From assembly GCF_021495345.1 (NCBI RefSeq), contig NZ_CP099397.1:1488001-1552000 (forward strand): DNA of 64,000 nucleotides, read 5' to 3'. Source of the stretch: Pseudomonas hydrolytica (GTDB lineage: Bacteria; Pseudomonadota; Gammaproteobacteria; Pseudomonadales; Pseudomonadaceae). Below, piece after piece: positions 1-11,086 of this stretch. Below the pieces are notes generated by a model. That model did no database searches, was not told the DNA's origin, and saw nothing but the letters and a program-made list of their open reading frames with translations. A program made the position numbers and the translations under genes. The first letter of the stretch is position 1. Every line of letters begins with the position of its first letter.

Positions 1-133
1 GGGCCAGGCTGACCAGCATGGCGCAGACGGTAAGCAGGGTGGGCAGCGGGCGGGTAAAGCCGTCGGTGTATTTCAGGCCGATGGCCCAGCCGACCTCGAA
101 CAGGCCGGCGAGCAGCAGAATGATCCAGGACAT
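1..133 (-). CDS. gdx: Guanidinium exporter Gdx/SugE (SMR family), 5' part only
   Basis: The reverse strand gives an N-terminus starting [20 protein letters not shown], 44 codons before the window edge. This is the first transmembrane helix of a small multidrug resistance protein. Glu13 is the proton/substrate-coupling glutamate of the family and is followed by the GW motif usual in the SugE/Gdx subgroup. Members of that subgroup act as inner-membrane homodimers exporting guanidinium in exchange for protons. The guanidine-II riboswitch immediately upstream fits Gdx rather than a general drug pump. The start is the ATG at 133, preceded by GGAGG. The remaining ~60 residues lie outside the window. 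Confidence 0.85.
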   Translation of the reverse strand, partial: MSWIILLLAGLFEVGWAIGLKYTDGFTRPLPTLLTVCAMLVSLA

Positions 134-154
134 GGTGACCTCCAGTGCTGACTG

Positions 155-212
155 AAGGGGCCGTCCCCGGATGCTTCATCGCCGTTGCGGCGATGCGGAG
201 GTCGTCCTCGCG
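155..212 (-). promoter_or_regulatory. Guanidine-II (mini-ykkC) riboswitch
   Basis: Read on the minus strand, two short GC hairpins each close an ACGR tetraloop: GAGG-ACGA-CCTC (198-209) and GGGG-ACGG-CCCC (157-168). They are separated by a linker that itself holds an 8-bp hairpin with a CAA loop. Paired ACGR-loop hairpins are the defining feature of mini-ykkC, the guanidine-II riboswitch. The second hairpin lies about 24 nt before the gdx ATG, so the likely mechanism is control of translation initiation. Guanidine binding itself is inferred from the family. Confidence 0.85.
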
Positions 213-221
213 TGGCGCCTA

Positions 222-250
222 TTCTGCACATGGATGGGGCCGGGGCAAGC
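222..250 (-). promoter_or_regulatory. Possible sigma-70 promoter of gdx
   Basis: On the minus strand TTGCCC is followed after about 16 bp by CAGAAT, just upstream of the first riboswitch hairpin. The match is moderate. It overlaps the GC hairpin at 240-258, which may also end the upstream transporter transcript. Confidence 0.3.
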
Positions 251-258
251 TGCCCCGG
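240..258 (-). terminator. GC hairpin downstream of the BASS transporter
   Basis: CCGGGGCA/TGCCCCGG is a perfect 8-bp stem with a 3-nt loop, 20 bp past the transporter stop. No T-run follows on either strand, so it is at best a weak or Rho-assisted terminator. Confidence 0.35.
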
Positions 259-277
259 ATAAGCGGAAGCTGTTGAT

Positions 278-1225
278 TCAGCTGGAGCTTTTCGAAATAT
301 TCTGACCGAGCCGACGATACAGCGTGGCCAGCAACGGGCCGGACAGGTTGTGCCAGACGCTGAACAGCGCGCTGGGCACCGCCGCCAGCGGGCTGAAGTG
401 GGCGCTGGCCAGGGCGGCGCCGAGGCCGGAGTTCTGCATGCCGACTTCGATGGACAGCGTCTTGCGCTGCGCCAGCGACATGCCGAACAGGCGCCCGGCC
501 AGATAACCCAGGCCCAGGCCGATGCCGTTGTGCAGGATCACCACCGCCATGATCAGCAGGCCGGACTCGGCGATCCTGCCCTGGCTGGCGGCCACCACGG
601 CGGCGACGATGGCGACGATGCTCATCACCGAGATCAGCGGCAGCACCTCGACGGCGGTTTTCACCCGCGCGCCGAGCAGGCGCTGGGCGATCAGGCCGAG
701 GACGATCGGCAGCAGCACCATCTTGAGGATGGAAATGAACATGGCGCTGAACGACACCGGCAGCCACTCCGAGGCCAGCAGCCAGATCAGCGCCGGGGTG
801 ACCAGCGGGGCGAGCAGGGTGGTGACGGCGGTGATCGACACCGACAGCGCCAGGTCGCCACGGGCGAACCAGGTGATCACGTTGGAGGCGGTGCCGCCCG
901 GGCAGCAGCCGACCAGAATCACGCCGACGGCGATTTCCGCTGGCAGGGCGAACACCTGGCACAGGCCCCAGGCCAGCAGCGGCATGATGCTGAACTGCGC
1001 CAGCACGCCGAGCAGCACCGCCAGCGGGCGACGGGCGACTTCCTGAAAGTCCGTGGCCTTGAGGGTCAGGCCCATGCCGAACATGATCAGCCCGAGCAGC
1101 GGGACGATCCAGGCGGTCAGTGGCAGGAACCAGCCGGGCTGGAAGAAGGCCAGTACGGCGAACAGCAACACCCAGACGGCGAAGGTGTTGCCGATGAAAC
1201 GGCTGAGGGCGATCAGTGCTTGCAT
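278..1225 (-). CDS. Bile acid:sodium symporter (BASS) family transporter
   Basis: The 315-aa product is almost entirely hydrophobic, with about nine or ten membrane spans. It carries the family signatures GMGLTL (residues 50-55) and CCPGGTASN (107-115), the conserved region around the sodium-binding crossover. BASS proteins import organic anions with sodium; the YocS/PanS-like bacterial branch takes up substrates such as pantoate or other organic acids, and the substrate cannot be read here. I start at the ATG at 1225; an 18-codon in-frame extension exists but lacks family similarity. The gene stands alone between gdx and hexR. Confidence 0.8.
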   Translation of the reverse strand: MQALIALSRFIGNTFAVWVLLFAVLAFFQPGWFLPLTAWIVPLLGLIMFGMGLTLKATDFQEVARRPLAVLLGVLAQFSIMPLLAWGLCQVFALPAEIAVGVILVGCCPGGTASNVITWFARGDLALSVSITAVTTLLAPLVTPALIWLLASEWLPVSFSAMFISILKMVLLPIVLGLIAQRLLGARVKTAVEVLPLISVMSIVAIVAAVVAASQGRIAESGLLIMAVVILHNGIGLGLGYLAGRLFGMSLAQRKTLSIEVGMQNSGLGAALASAHFSPLAAVPSALFSVWHNLSGPLLATLYRRLGQNISKSSS

Positions 1226-1364
1226 GGTGTGGGGCCTGGGCTTGCTCGGAAAGCCGGCAAGCCTAGCAGAAGCGGCCACGCGTTGGCCTGGTCCGCGGCG
1301 TTCTGGAATCAGGGCCGGTCAGCCGCGAGAGGCGCCGCGCCGCTTGCGCACAAGTGCGGCTTCT

Positions 1365-1382
1365 GGCCGTGCAATCACGGCC
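1365..1382 (-). terminator. Possible hairpin terminator after hexR
   Basis: A 7-bp stem GGCCGTG/CACGGCC with a 4-nt loop lies about 30 bp beyond the hexR stop. There is no T-run, so termination is uncertain. Confidence 0.3.
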
Positions 1383-1411
1383 GCAACAGATTGGACAATG
1401 CCTTGTCAGAC

Positions 1412-2281
1412 CTACAAAGGCTCTTCATCCGCGGGGTAACGGCTGGCGGTCAGGCTTTCCTTGATCTTGCGCAGGTGCGGCTGGAAATCCACGCCGCGGC
1501 GCAGGGTGACGCCGGTGGCGAGCACGTCGAGCACGGTGAGCTGGATGATGCGCGAGGTCATCGGCATGTAGATGTCGGTGTCTTCCGGCAGCGGGATGTC
1601 CAGGCTCAGGGTGCTGGCCTTGGCCAGCGGCGAGCCGGCGGCGGTGAGGCCGAGTACCGAGGCGCCGTTTTCCCGCGCCAGGCGTGCCACCTCCACCAGC
1701 TCGCGGGTGCGCCCGGTGTAGGAAATGATCACGAACAGGTCGCCGGTATGGGCCACCGAGGCGATCATGCGCTGCATCAGCACGTCGGAGTGCGCCGACA
1801 CCGCCAGGTTGAAACGGAAGAACTTGTGTTGTGCGTCCAGTGCCACCGAAGCCGAGGCGCCGAGGCCGAAGAAGTGGATCTGCCGCGCCTGGATCAGCAG
1901 GTCGACGGCGCGGCTGACGTGCTGCGGATCGAGGCTCTGGCAGGCGGCGTCCAGCGAGGCGATGGTGCTGCCGAAGATCTTGCGCGTGTAGGCCTCGGGG
2001 CCGTCGTCGGCGGAAACCGCGCGGCTGACGTAGGCGGCGCCGCTGGCCAGGCTCTGCGCCAGTTGCATCTTCAGCTCGGGGTAGCCGTTGGCGCCGAACG
2101 AGCGGCAGAAGCGGTTGACCGTCGGCTCGCTGACCGCGGCGGCCTGGGCCAGCGCGGCGATGCTGAAGCGGGTGGCCTGCTGCGGGTCATGCAGGATCAC
2201 CTCGGCCACCTTGCGCTCGGCCTTGTTCAGGTCGTCCAGGCGGCTCTGGATCTGTTCCAGCAGATTGCGCACGCGGTCCAT
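1412..2281 (-). CDS. hexR: HexR, RpiR-family repressor of glucose catabolism
   Basis: The 289-aa protein has an N-terminal RpiR helix-turn-helix (recognition region about residues 41-60) and a C-terminal SIS sugar-phosphate-binding domain (about 127-265, including [11 protein letters not shown]). It resembles Pseudomonas HexR, which represses zwf-pgl-eda and related genes and is released by the Entner-Doudoroff intermediate 2-keto-3-deoxy-6-phosphogluconate. It is divergent from zwf across 175 bp containing a good HexR operator, the standard Pseudomonas arrangement. Autoregulation through the same site is likely. The start is the ATG at 2281, preceded by AGGAGCC. Confidence 0.95.
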   Translation of the reverse strand: MDRVRNLLEQIQSRLDDLNKAERKVAEVILHDPQQATRFSIAALAQAAAVSEPTVNRFCRSFGANGYPELKMQLAQSLASGAAYVSRAVSADDGPEAYTRKIFGSTIASLDAACQSLDPQHVSRAVDLLIQARQIHFFGLGASASVALDAQHKFFRFNLAVSAHSDVLMQRMIASVAHTGDLFVIISYTGRTRELVEVARLARENGASVLGLTAAGSPLAKASTLSLDIPLPEDTDIYMPMTSRIIQLTVLDVLATGVTLRRGVDFQPHLRKIKESLTASRYPADEEPL

Positions 2282-2399
2282 AAGGGCTCCTAACAGACAG
2301 ATGATCAGGCTTGGCGCCGTCGGCGGGCAGTGGCGACAGCCGGCCTATCCTACTGATGACGCCCGGCGGCCACCACTGATTATCAGGAAAATGAAGAAA

Positions 2400-2418
2400 T
2401 GTTGTTTTTATTACAACA
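2400..2418 (+). promoter_or_regulatory. HexR operator between hexR and zwf
   Basis: TGTTGT-N7-ACAACA is a perfect inverted repeat that contains the TTGT-N7/8-ACAA core known for Pseudomonas HexR. It lies in an AT-rich stretch 66 bp upstream of the zwf ATG, where a -35 region would be expected, so HexR bound here should block zwf-pgl-eda transcription. Confidence 0.8.
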
Positions 2419-2483
2419 TTTTCTCTTGATAAGCCGACTGCTACAGGGTATTTCTAGTGCATCTTGATAAAAGAACAAACATC

Positions 2484-3950
2484 ATGGCCGCGATAAAGCT
2501 CGAATCCTGTACCTTTGCCCTGTTCGGCGCCCTTGGCGACCTGGCTCTGCGCAAGCTTTTTCCTGCGCTTTACCAGCTCGATCGCGCCGGTTTGCTGCAC
2601 GACGACACCCGCATCCTCGCGCTGGCCCGTGAAGCCGGCGAGCCCCAACGCCATCTTGCCGCCATCGACCAGGCCCTGCGCCTGCACGTGCCGGCCAAGG
2701 AGCTGGAAGAGGGCGCCCTGGCGCGCTTCCAGGCGCGTCTGCATTACCTGACCATGGATTTTCTGCAGGCCGACAACTACCTGGCCCTGGCCGAACTGGC
2801 CGGCCACGATCAGCTGATCGCCTATTTCGCCACCCCGGCCTCGGTGTACGGCGGCATCTGCGCCAACCTGGCCGCGGTGGGACTGGCCGAGCGCTGCCGG
2901 GTGGTGCTGGAAAAACCCATCGGCCACGACCTGGCCTCTTCGCGTGCGGTGAACGACGCGGTGGCGCAGGTGTTCGCGGAGAACCGCGTCTATCGCATCG
3001 ACCATTACCTGGGCAAGGAGACGGTGCAGAATCTGATTGCCCTGCGCTTCGCCAACAGCCTGTTCGAAACCCAGTGGAACCAGAACCACATCTCCCACGT
3101 GGAAATCACCGTGGCCGAGAAGGTCGGCATCGAGGGGCGCTGGGGCTATTTCGACCAGGCCGGCCAACTGCGCGACATGATCCAGAACCACCTGCTGCAG
3201 CTGCTCTGCCTGATCGCCATGGACCCGCCCAGCGACCTGTCCGCCGACAGCATCCGCGACGAGAAGGTCAAGGTGCTCAAGGCCCTGGAGCCGATCAGCG
3301 CCGAACAGCTCGGCCAGCGTGTGGTGCGCGGCCAGTACGTGGCCGGCAGCAGCGACGGTCGGCCGGTGCCGGGCTATCTGGAGGAAGAGAATTCCAACAC
3401 CCAGAGCGACACCGAAACCTTCGTCGCCCTGCGTGCCGACATCCGCAACTGGCGCTGGGCCGGCGTGCCCTTCTATCTGCGCACCGGCAAGCGCATGCCG
3501 CAGAAGCTGTCGCAGATCGTCATCCACTTCAAGGCGCCGCCGCACTACATCTTCGCCCCTGAGCAGCGCCAGCTGATCGGCAACAAGCTGATCATCCGCC
3601 TGCAGCCGGACGAGGGCATCGCCCTGCAGGTGCTGACCAAGGATCAGGGCCTGGACAAGGGCATGCAGCTGCGCAGCGGCCCGCTGCAGCTGAGCTTCTC
3701 CGATACCTACCGCAGCGCGCGGATTCCCGATGCCTACGAACGTCTGCTGCTGGAAGTGATGCGCGGCAACCAGAACCTGTTCGTGCGCAAGGACGAAATC
3801 GAATACGCCTGGCAGTGGTGCGACCAGCTGATCGCCGGCTGGAAGCAGCTCGGCGAGGCGCCGAAACCCTATACCGCCGGTAGCTGGGGCCCGATGGCCT
3901 CGGTGGCACTGATCACTCGTGACGGGAGGAGCTGGTATGGCGATCTCTGA
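2484..3950 (+). CDS. zwf: Glucose-6-phosphate 1-dehydrogenase
   Basis: Zwf oxidises glucose 6-phosphate to 6-phosphogluconolactone with NAD(P)+, the entry to the Entner-Doudoroff and pentose-phosphate routes. The 488-aa product carries the nucleotide-binding [10 protein letters not shown] motif (about 15-24), EKPIGHD (about 143) and the substrate-binding RIDHYLGKE (about 171-179). Length and C-terminus (RSWYGDL) match the pseudomonad enzyme. I choose the ATG at 2484; a GTG at 2457 would add nine residues not typical of the family. The stop overlaps pgl by 14 bp, indicating translational coupling in a zwf-pgl-eda operon under HexR. Confidence 0.96.
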   Translation: MAAIKLESCTFALFGALGDLALRKLFPALYQLDRAGLLHDDTRILALAREAGEPQRHLAAIDQALRLHVPAKELEEGALARFQARLHYLTMDFLQADNYLALAELAGHDQLIAYFATPASVYGGICANLAAVGLAERCRVVLEKPIGHDLASSRAVNDAVAQVFAENRVYRIDHYLGKETVQNLIALRFANSLFETQWNQNHISHVEITVAEKVGIEGRWGYFDQAGQLRDMIQNHLLQLLCLIAMDPPSDLSADSIRDEKVKVLKALEPISAEQLGQRVVRGQYVAGSSDGRPVPGYLEEENSNTQSDTETFVALRADIRNWRWAGVPFYLRTGKRMPQKLSQIVIHFKAPPHYIFAPEQRQLIGNKLIIRLQPDEGIALQVLTKDQGLDKGMQLRSGPLQLSFSDTYRSARIPDAYERLLLEVMRGNQNLFVRKDEIEYAWQWCDQLIAGWKQLGEAPKPYTAGSWGPMASVALITRDGRSWYGDL

Positions 3951-4650
3951 CCTTGAACTGCCCACGGGTGTGGTTGCCCGTAGCGATGCCAGCGCAGAGG
4001 CGCATGCCGATGCCCTGGCCCTGCGCGTGGCCGACGCCCTGCGCCAGGCCATCGACAATCGTGGCAGCGCCACCCTGGTGGTGTCCGGCGGACGCAGCCC
4101 GGTGGCCTTCTTCGACGCCCTGGCGCAGCAGCCGCTGGACTGGCGCCAGGTGCTGGTGAGCCTGGCCGACGAGCGCTGGGTGCCGGTCAATCATGCCAGC
4201 AGCAACGAGGCGCTGGTGCGTCGTCATCTGCTGCGTGGCGCGGCCTCCGAGGCGAAGTTCCTCGGCCTGTACCGGGTCGCCGGCAGCCTGGAGCAGGCGG
4301 CGGAGCTGGCCGATGCGGCCTTTGCCGAACTGCCGCCGATCGACGTGCTGGTGCTCGGCATGGGCGACGACGGCCACACCGCCTCGCTGTTTCCGGACAG
4401 TCCCAATCTCGACCAGGCGCTGCGCGCCGACTGCCCGCGCCGGGTATTGCCGATGCAGGCGCCGAGCCAGCCGGCGCAGCGCCTGACCCTGACCCTGCCG
4501 CTGCTGGCCGGCGCGCGCCTGCCGCTGCTGGCGATCCAGGGCCAGGCCAAGCTGGCCACCCTGGCCGAGGCGCTGGCGCCCGGCGAGGTGGCGAGCATGC
4601 CGATCCGCGCCTTCCTGCATTCCCCTCTCGAAATCTATTGGTGCCCCTGA
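3937..4650 (+). CDS. pgl: 6-phosphogluconolactonase
   Basis: The 237-aa product has the VVSGGRSP loop near the N-terminus, ADERWVP and the [13 protein letters not shown] motif of the DevB/SOL-type lactonase. It hydrolyses 6-phosphogluconolactone to 6-phosphogluconate. The ATG at 3937 has GGGAGGA seven bases upstream and overlaps the zwf 3' end. The stop is followed within one base by the eda ATG, so the three genes form a tight operon. Confidence 0.94.
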   Translation: MAISDLELPTGVVARSDASAEAHADALALRVADALRQAIDNRGSATLVVSGGRSPVAFFDALAQQPLDWRQVLVSLADERWVPVNHASSNEALVRRHLLRGAASEAKFLGLYRVAGSLEQAAELADAAFAELPPIDVLVLGMGDDGHTASLFPDSPNLDQALRADCPRRVLPMQAPSQPAQRLTLTLPLLAGARLPLLAIQGQAKLATLAEALAPGEVASMPIRAFLHSPLEIYWCP

Positions 4651-4651
4651 C

Positions 4652-5323
4652 ATGACCAGCCCCAACGAAGGCCAGCGCGCGCGCATGGCCGAACACATCG
4701 CCGAGATCGACCGCATCTGCGCCCAGGCGCGGATCATGCCGGTGATCACCATCGCCCGCGAGGCGGACATCCTGCCGCTGGCCGACGCGCTGGCCGCCGG
4801 TGGCCTGCGCGTGCTGGAGGTGACCCTGCGCTCCGAGCACGGCCTGGAGGCGATCCGTCGCCTGCGCGCCGAGCGTCCCGAGCTGTGCGTCGGTGCCGGC
4901 ACCGTGCTCGACGAGCAGATGCTGGCCGCTGCCATCGAGGCCGGCGCCCAGTTCATCGTCACCCCGGGCAGCACCCGCGAGCTGCTGCTGGCCGCCCTGG
5001 ACAGCCCGGTACCGCTGCTGCCGGGCGTGAGCAGCGCCTCCGAGCTGATGGTCGGCTACGCCCTCGGCTATCGCCGCTTCAAGCTGTTCCCGGCCGAGGT
5101 CTGCGGCGGCGTCGCCGCGCTCAAGGCGCTGGCCGGTCCGTTCGGCGGCGTGCGTTTCTGCCCCACCGGCGGCATTGGCCCGGACAACCTGCAGCGCTAC
5201 ATGGCCCAGCCCAACGTGATGTGCGTCGGCGGCACCTGGATGTTCCAGCGCGAATGGGTCGAGCAGGGCGATTGGGCGCGTATCCAGCAGTGCAGCACCG
5301 AGGCGTTGCAGTTGTTGGGCTGA
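4652..5323 (+). CDS. eda: 2-keto-3-deoxy-6-phosphogluconate aldolase
   Basis: This 223-aa class I aldolase splits KDPG into pyruvate and glyceraldehyde 3-phosphate, the last dedicated Entner-Doudoroff step. Visible landmarks are EVTLRSEHGLEAI (Glu56), GAGTVL, TPGSTRE and the Schiff-base lysine Lys144 in FKLFPAE. The gene starts one base after the pgl stop and closes the HexR-controlled operon. Its substrate is also the expected HexR inducer, giving feedback within the locus. Confidence 0.95.
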   Translation: MTSPNEGQRARMAEHIAEIDRICAQARIMPVITIAREADILPLADALAAGGLRVLEVTLRSEHGLEAIRRLRAERPELCVGAGTVLDEQMLAAAIEAGAQFIVTPGSTRELLLAALDSPVPLLPGVSSASELMVGYALGYRRFKLFPAEVCGGVAALKALAGPFGGVRFCPTGGIGPDNLQRYMAQPNVMCVGGTWMFQREWVEQGDWARIQQCSTEALQLLG

Positions 5324-5342
5324 AATCTCTGATCGGCCTAGT

Positions 5343-5415
5343 GGTGCGCATAGCGCACCCTACGATTCGTCACTATCCCGCAGGGTGTCGCGGGGCCGCC
5401 CAGGCCGTGCGCACC
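5343..5415. repeat. REP pair (BIME): one short and one long element
   Basis: A short palindromic element (5343-5364) reading GGTGCGC...GCGCACCCTACG is followed by an inverted long-form element (5380-5415) in which GCAGGGTGTCGCGG and CCGTGCGCACC flank a GC-rich middle. Both belong to the family found across this window. They fill the eda to aldo/keto reductase gap. Confidence 0.85.
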
Positions 5416-5437
5416 ACCGGTTACCTGGAATCCTCTT

Positions 5438-6301
5438 ATGACCGCATTTCCGATCCAGCAACCCCTGCTGCTGGGCATGATGCGCCTGCTTGAATGCGCC
5501 GAGCTGGACACGCCGCAGGCGCTGCTCGGCTTTATCGAGCGCAGCGTCGAGCGTGGCCTCAATGGCTTCGATCACGCCGATATCTACGGTCTGGGCGAAT
5601 GCGAGGCGCGTTTCGGCGCGGCACTGCGTCTGCGCCCGCAACTGCGAGCGCAGCTGCAACTGATCAGCAAGGCCGACATCGTGCCGGCGGCGCAGGACGT
5701 CTCGCGCTGGCGGGTCAAGCACTACAACACGGCGGCGAGCTACCTGACCCGGGCAGTGGACGCCTCGCTGCAGCGCCTGGGCGTCGAGCGGCTGGACGGC
5801 TTTCTGCTGCATCGTCCCGACCCGCTGCTGCAGGCCGAGGAAGTGACGCGCGCCCTGCAGGCGCTGGTGGCGGCGGGCAAGGTCGGTTGGCTCGGCCTGT
5901 CCAATGCCGAGCCGCTGCACTGGCAGGTGCTCGGCCGCGAGCTGGAGCTGCGCTGCAACCAGATCGAGCTGTCGCTCAGTGCCCAGCAGGCGGCCTGGGA
6001 CGGCCGTCTGCAGGCGCTGCAGGCCGATGGCTTGCAGGTGCTGGCCTGGTCGCCGCTGGCCGGCGGCCGTTTCGCCCCGGCGCTGCAGCAGGCGCTGGAG
6101 GAGGTGGCGACGGCGCTGCAGGCAACGCCGCTGCAGGTTGCCCTGGCCTGGCTGCGCCGCCTGCCGGGACGCCCGGTGCCGATTCTCGGCAGCCTGCGCG
6201 AGGCACGTATCGAAGAGGCGCTGGCCGGCGCCGAGCTGCAGCTCGATGCGCCGACCTGGTTCTACCTCAGCGAGGCGGCCCGCGGCCAGCGCGCGCCCTG
6301 A
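5438..6301 (+). CDS. Aldo/keto reductase
   Basis: The 287-aa protein has a TIM-barrel aldo/keto reductase sequence with the catalytic tetrad recognisable as Asp45, Tyr50 (FDHADIYG), Lys78 (LISKAD) and His125 (FLLHRPDP). The HADIYG and NTAASYL spacing resembles the YdhF-like branch. Such enzymes reduce carbonyls with NADPH; the natural substrate is not evident. It lies downstream of eda but behind a REP pair, so co-transcription is uncertain. A strong hairpin follows the stop. Confidence 0.82.
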   Translation: MTAFPIQQPLLLGMMRLLECAELDTPQALLGFIERSVERGLNGFDHADIYGLGECEARFGAALRLRPQLRAQLQLISKADIVPAAQDVSRWRVKHYNTAASYLTRAVDASLQRLGVERLDGFLLHRPDPLLQAEEVTRALQALVAAGKVGWLGLSNAEPLHWQVLGRELELRCNQIELSLSAQQAAWDGRLQALQADGLQVLAWSPLAGGRFAPALQQALEEVATALQATPLQVALAWLRRLPGRPVPILGSLREARIEEALAGAELQLDAPTWFYLSEAARGQRAP

Positions 6302-6304
6302 AGA

Positions 6305-6330
6305 ACCCGCCCCGGCGTACCGGGGCGGGT
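6305..6330 (+). terminator. Strong GC hairpin after the aldo/keto reductase
   Basis: ACCCGCCCCGG/CCGGGGCGGGT forms a perfect 11-bp stem with a 4-nt loop, starting four bases after the stop. There is no T-run, but stem strength and position suggest a terminator or 3' end stabiliser. Confidence 0.55.
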
Positions 6331-6491
6331 ACGCGCAGCCGCCGCAGGCGGATGATTTTTCACGAAATTTCACCTGCCGGTGTGCCCAGGGCAGCGCGCG
6401 GAGCGTCAGCACAGCCCCTGTGCTGGCTCTACAAAAACAATTCTCCAGCTAAACCCGAACCGCCTGTCATCCGAACAGTTGGAGAATTGTC

Positions 6492-8414
6492 ATGAACACC
6501 TGGTTTGCCAACCTCAGCGTCACCCGCAAGCTCGCGCTCGGCTTCGGCCTGGTGCTGGCCCTTACCCTGGCGCTGGCCTGGACCGCCTGGAGCGGCCTGG
6601 GCAGCGTCATCCAGCGCAGCACCTGGATGAGCGAGATCTCCCAGCTCAACACCACCCTGACCAACCTGCGCATCGCCCGTCTGCAGTTCATGCTGGCCAA
6701 GGGCGACGCCCCCAGCAGCGAGCGGCTGCTGACCAACCTCGACATCTATCTGCAGCAGCAGAAGAAGCTGCTCGGCACCTTCACCAACCCGGTGAACGTC
6801 AAGCTGCTGCAGGAGCAGGACCGCTACAACCAGGACTACCAGCGCTCGCTGGCCGGCATGCGTGCCGCCTACGCCGCGGCCGACGAGGCGCGGCGCAAGG
6901 TGCTGGCGGAAGATCAGCAGCTCGGCGAACTGCTCGCCGCCATGCAGCGCAGCGTGCAGCTGCTGCCGGAATACGACAGCAGCCGTTTCGCCCAACTGCA
7001 GGCGCTGACCCACACGCAGGCCGAACTGCTGCGTCTGCGCTACCTGCTCGAGCGTTACGAGAGCACCCCCGATGCACAGACCGAGCAGGCCCTGGCCGAG
7101 CGCATCGCCGCTGCCCGCGCCAGCCTCGGCGCGCTGCAGCAGGCCTTCGGTAGCGCCCAGCAGGATGCGGTGCAACGCATCGCCGCGGCGCTGGGCCAGT
7201 TCGAGCAGACCATGCAGGCGTTCAAGAACGCCACCGCCGACATCGCCCGCACCCGCCAGGAGATGACCGACCAGCAGGGCGAGATCGTGCGCATCAGCGA
7301 GGCACTGTACAAGTTCCAGATGGAGCGCATGGCCATCGAGAGCGCCCAGGCGCGCAGCCTGCAGATCGGTGCCACGCTGCTGGCCATGCTCTTCGGCGTG
7401 CTGGCCGCGTGGATCATCACCCGCCAGATCACCCGTCCGCTGCAGGACACCCTGGGCGCGGTGCAGCGCATCGCCGATGGCGACCTGACCGCCAGCGTGC
7501 GGGTCGACCGTCGCGACGAGATGGGTCAGCTGCAGCAGGGCATCCAGCACATGGCCACGACCCTGCGCGAGTTGATCGGCGGCATCCGTGACAGCGTCAC
7601 CCAGATCGCCAGCGCCGCCGAGGAGCTGTCGGCCGTCACCGAGCAGACCAGCGCCGGCGCCAACAGCCAGAAGAGCGAGACCGACCAGGTGGCCACCGCC
7701 ATGCACGAGATGTCGGCCACCGTGCAGGAAGTGGCGCGCAACGCCGAGCAGGCCTCGCAGGCGGCCAACGACGCCGACGGCCAGGCGCGCCTGGGCGATC
7801 AGGTGGTGGCCGAGGTGATCGTGCAGATTGAGCGCCTGGCCGCCGAGGTCAGCCGCTCCAGCGAGGCGATGCACGGCCTGCAGCAGGAGAGCGACAAGAT
7901 CGGCAGCGTGATGGACGTGATCAAGTCGGTGGCCGAGCAGACCAACCTGCTGGCGCTCAACGCGGCCATCGAGGCGGCGCGTGCCGGCGAGGCGGGACGC
8001 GGTTTCGCCGTGGTCGCCGACGAGGTGCGCGGCCTGGCGCAGCGCACGCAGAAATCCACCGAGGAGATCGAGGCGCTGATCGCCGGGCTGCAGAGCGGTA
8101 CCCAGCAGGTGGCGGCGGTGATGCGCAACAGCCGCAACCTCACCGACAGCAGCGTCGAGCTGACGCGCAAGGCCGGCGACTCGCTGGGCAGCATCACCCT
8201 GGCGGTGTCCAACATCCAGTCGATGAACCAGCAGATCGCTGCCGCTGCGGAAGAGCAGAGCGCGGTGGCCGAGGAGATCAGCCGCAGCATCCTCAGCGTG
8301 CGCGACGTCTCCGAGCAGACCGCCACCGCCAGCGACGAGACGGCCAAGTCCTCGGCCGAGCTGGCGCGTCTGGGCGGGCAGTTGCAGGCGATGGTCAGCC
8401 GCTTCCGCGTGTAG
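6492..8414 (+). CDS. Methyl-accepting chemotaxis protein with HBM-type sensor
   Basis: The 640-aa receptor has a first membrane helix near residues 12-33 and a long all-helical periplasmic region of about 250 residues. A second membrane helix (about 293-313), a HAMP domain and a methyl-accepting signalling domain follow, with the conserved hairpin tip [20 protein letters not shown] near 482. The N-terminus and sensor length resemble the helical bimodular (HBM) receptors such as P. putida McpS, which respond to TCA-cycle acids; that ligand assignment is inference. No CheB/CheR pentapeptide is seen at the C-terminus (MVSRFRV). Transcribed alone. Confidence 0.88.
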   Translation: MNTWFANLSVTRKLALGFGLVLALTLALAWTAWSGLGSVIQRSTWMSEISQLNTTLTNLRIARLQFMLAKGDAPSSERLLTNLDIYLQQQKKLLGTFTNPVNVKLLQEQDRYNQDYQRSLAGMRAAYAAADEARRKVLAEDQQLGELLAAMQRSVQLLPEYDSSRFAQLQALTHTQAELLRLRYLLERYESTPDAQTEQALAERIAAARASLGALQQAFGSAQQDAVQRIAAALGQFEQTMQAFKNATADIARTRQEMTDQQGEIVRISEALYKFQMERMAIESAQARSLQIGATLLAMLFGVLAAWIITRQITRPLQDTLGAVQRIADGDLTASVRVDRRDEMGQLQQGIQHMATTLRELIGGIRDSVTQIASAAEELSAVTEQTSAGANSQKSETDQVATAMHEMSATVQEVARNAEQASQAANDADGQARLGDQVVAEVIVQIERLAAEVSRSSEAMHGLQQESDKIGSVMDVIKSVAEQTNLLALNAAIEAARAGEAGRGFAVVADEVRGLAQRTQKSTEEIEALIAGLQSGTQQVAAVMRNSRNLTDSSVELTRKAGDSLGSITLAVSNIQSMNQQIAAAAEEQSAVAEEISRSILSVRDVSEQTATASDETAKSSAELARLGGQLQAMVSRFRV

Positions 8415-8422
8415 TGCGCGAC

Positions 8423-8444
8423 GGTGCGCGCGGCGCACCCCAGG
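8423..8444 (-). repeat. Short REP element
   Basis: GGTGCGCG...GCGCACCCCAGG lies just after the chemoreceptor stop and slightly departs from the consensus end CCCTACGG. Confidence 0.65.
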
Positions 8445-8448
8445 TTCG

Positions 8449-8473
8449 AAAAAAAAGGCGGCCGAGGCCGCCC
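8449..8473 (-). terminator. Rho-independent terminator of malM
   Basis: On the minus strand a GGCGGCC/GGCCGCC stem with a 2-nt loop is followed by eight T residues (8449-8456 as A on the plus strand). It is well placed to end the lamB-malM transcript. Confidence 0.85.
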
Positions 8474-8530
8474 GAATTTCCCTGGAGGGGATTGGAGAGT
8501 GGGGCCGCTCAGCACGGCCCCGCCGTGACC

Positions 8531-9454
8531 TCAGCGGATCTGGATGCGTTCGAGCAGATAGGCCTTGGCACTGGCGTCGCCGACCCGCGCGGCTTCGTCG
8601 GCCAGGCGCAGGGCGCGTTCGAGGTCCTTGCTCGCCAGCGCGGCGTCGATGCCCTGGCGGTAGTAGGCCTGGGTTTCCGGCAGCACCGCCGGGGCCGGCA
8701 CGCTGGGCAGCTGGTTGCCCATCTCGCGGCCGATGCTGAACGGCGGCACATAGGTGTTGGCCTGCTGGCCGGCCACCTTGTCCTCGATCAGCACCATCTT
8801 GATCACCCCCACCGGCGCATGCTTGGCCACCGGGTCGGGAATGTTCGGCGCCTCGTTGCCGAGGGCGCGGGCGAAGGCCTTGGCCGGATGTTCGATGACG
8901 GTCTGGCCGCGCATCTGCGCCTCGCTGGTGTAGAGCACCAGGTAGTGTTCGTTGCCCGGATTGTCCGGATACAGGCGGTCGACGCGCAGGCGCGCGTCCA
9001 GGCTGTCGCCCTTGAGCCCGGAGGCCGGGGCGTAGACGAAGTCCTCGGCGCCGAGCAGGCGGGTGACGCGGAACTGGCTGTCGAGCAGCATGGCGTTGGG
9101 CGCCAGCACCGTGTCGCCGGCCTGGCTGTACAGGCGGATCTCGAACGACTTGCTGGCGGCCGGCAGCTGGAAGGCACGGAAAAAACTCTTGCCGCTGTCG
9201 AAGGCGAACGCCGGGGCGCTGGCGTCGATGCGCACCTCGCCGCTGAAGTTCGCCGGGATCGGCTGGTAGGGCAGCTCGCGCAGCGAGGCGCAGCAGGATG
9301 GCGCGGCGACCAGAGCCTGTTCGGCGCTGCCGGCGGAGGTCTGCAAAGGGGCCGGACTGCTGCTCAGGGCATCGATGCGGCGCAGCGGCTCGCTGGCGCA
9401 GCCGGTTAGCAGAACGGTGAGCAGCGCGAGGCTGGCGATCTTGAACGGTGGCAT
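8531..9454 (-). CDS. malM: MalM-like maltose-region periplasmic lipoprotein
   Basis: The 307-aa product begins with a lipoprotein signal peptide ending in LLTGC (Cys at about residue 19), so it should be membrane-anchored in the periplasm or outer membrane. The body resembles MalM, the last gene of enterobacterial malK-lamB-malM operons: a CASLRELPYQPIPANF segment, a central beta-rich region and a helical C-terminus with a short repeat-like stretch (about 260-300). Its molecular role is unknown in any species. It follows lamB in the same orientation after a 125-bp gap with hairpins, supporting MalT control from the lamB promoter. Confidence 0.85.
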   Translation of the reverse strand: MPPFKIASLALLTVLLTGCASEPLRRIDALSSSPAPLQTSAGSAEQALVAAPSCCASLRELPYQPIPANFSGEVRIDASAPAFAFDSGKSFFRAFQLPAASKSFEIRLYSQAGDTVLAPNAMLLDSQFRVTRLLGAEDFVYAPASGLKGDSLDARLRVDRLYPDNPGNEHYLVLYTSEAQMRGQTVIEHPAKAFARALGNEAPNIPDPVAKHAPVGVIKMVLIEDKVAGQQANTYVPPFSIGREMGNQLPSVPAPAVLPETQAYYRQGIDAALASKDLERALRLADEAARVGDASAKAYLLERIQIR

Positions 9455-9485
9455 GGGTTATTCCTCTTTTTATGTCACGCCTGGT

Positions 9486-9516
9486 AAAAGGCCCCGGCCT
9501 ATTGCAGAACCGGGGC
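9486..9516 (-). terminator. Possible intergenic terminator between lamB and malM
   Basis: On the minus strand GCCCCGG/CCGGGGC closes a 12-nt loop and is followed by CTTTT. A second 10-bp hairpin (9548-9574, CGGGCATCCG/CGGATGCCCG) precedes it. Together they may reduce malM expression relative to the abundant porin. Confidence 0.45.
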
Positions 9517-9579
9517 AAGGACCACAGGAGCAGCGTTACGGTATTGCCGGGCATCCGGATGCAACGGATGCCCGAGCGC

Positions 9580-11064
<1,485 letters not shown>

Positions 11065-11086
11065 CTACGCCGGGAAAAACCGGGGC

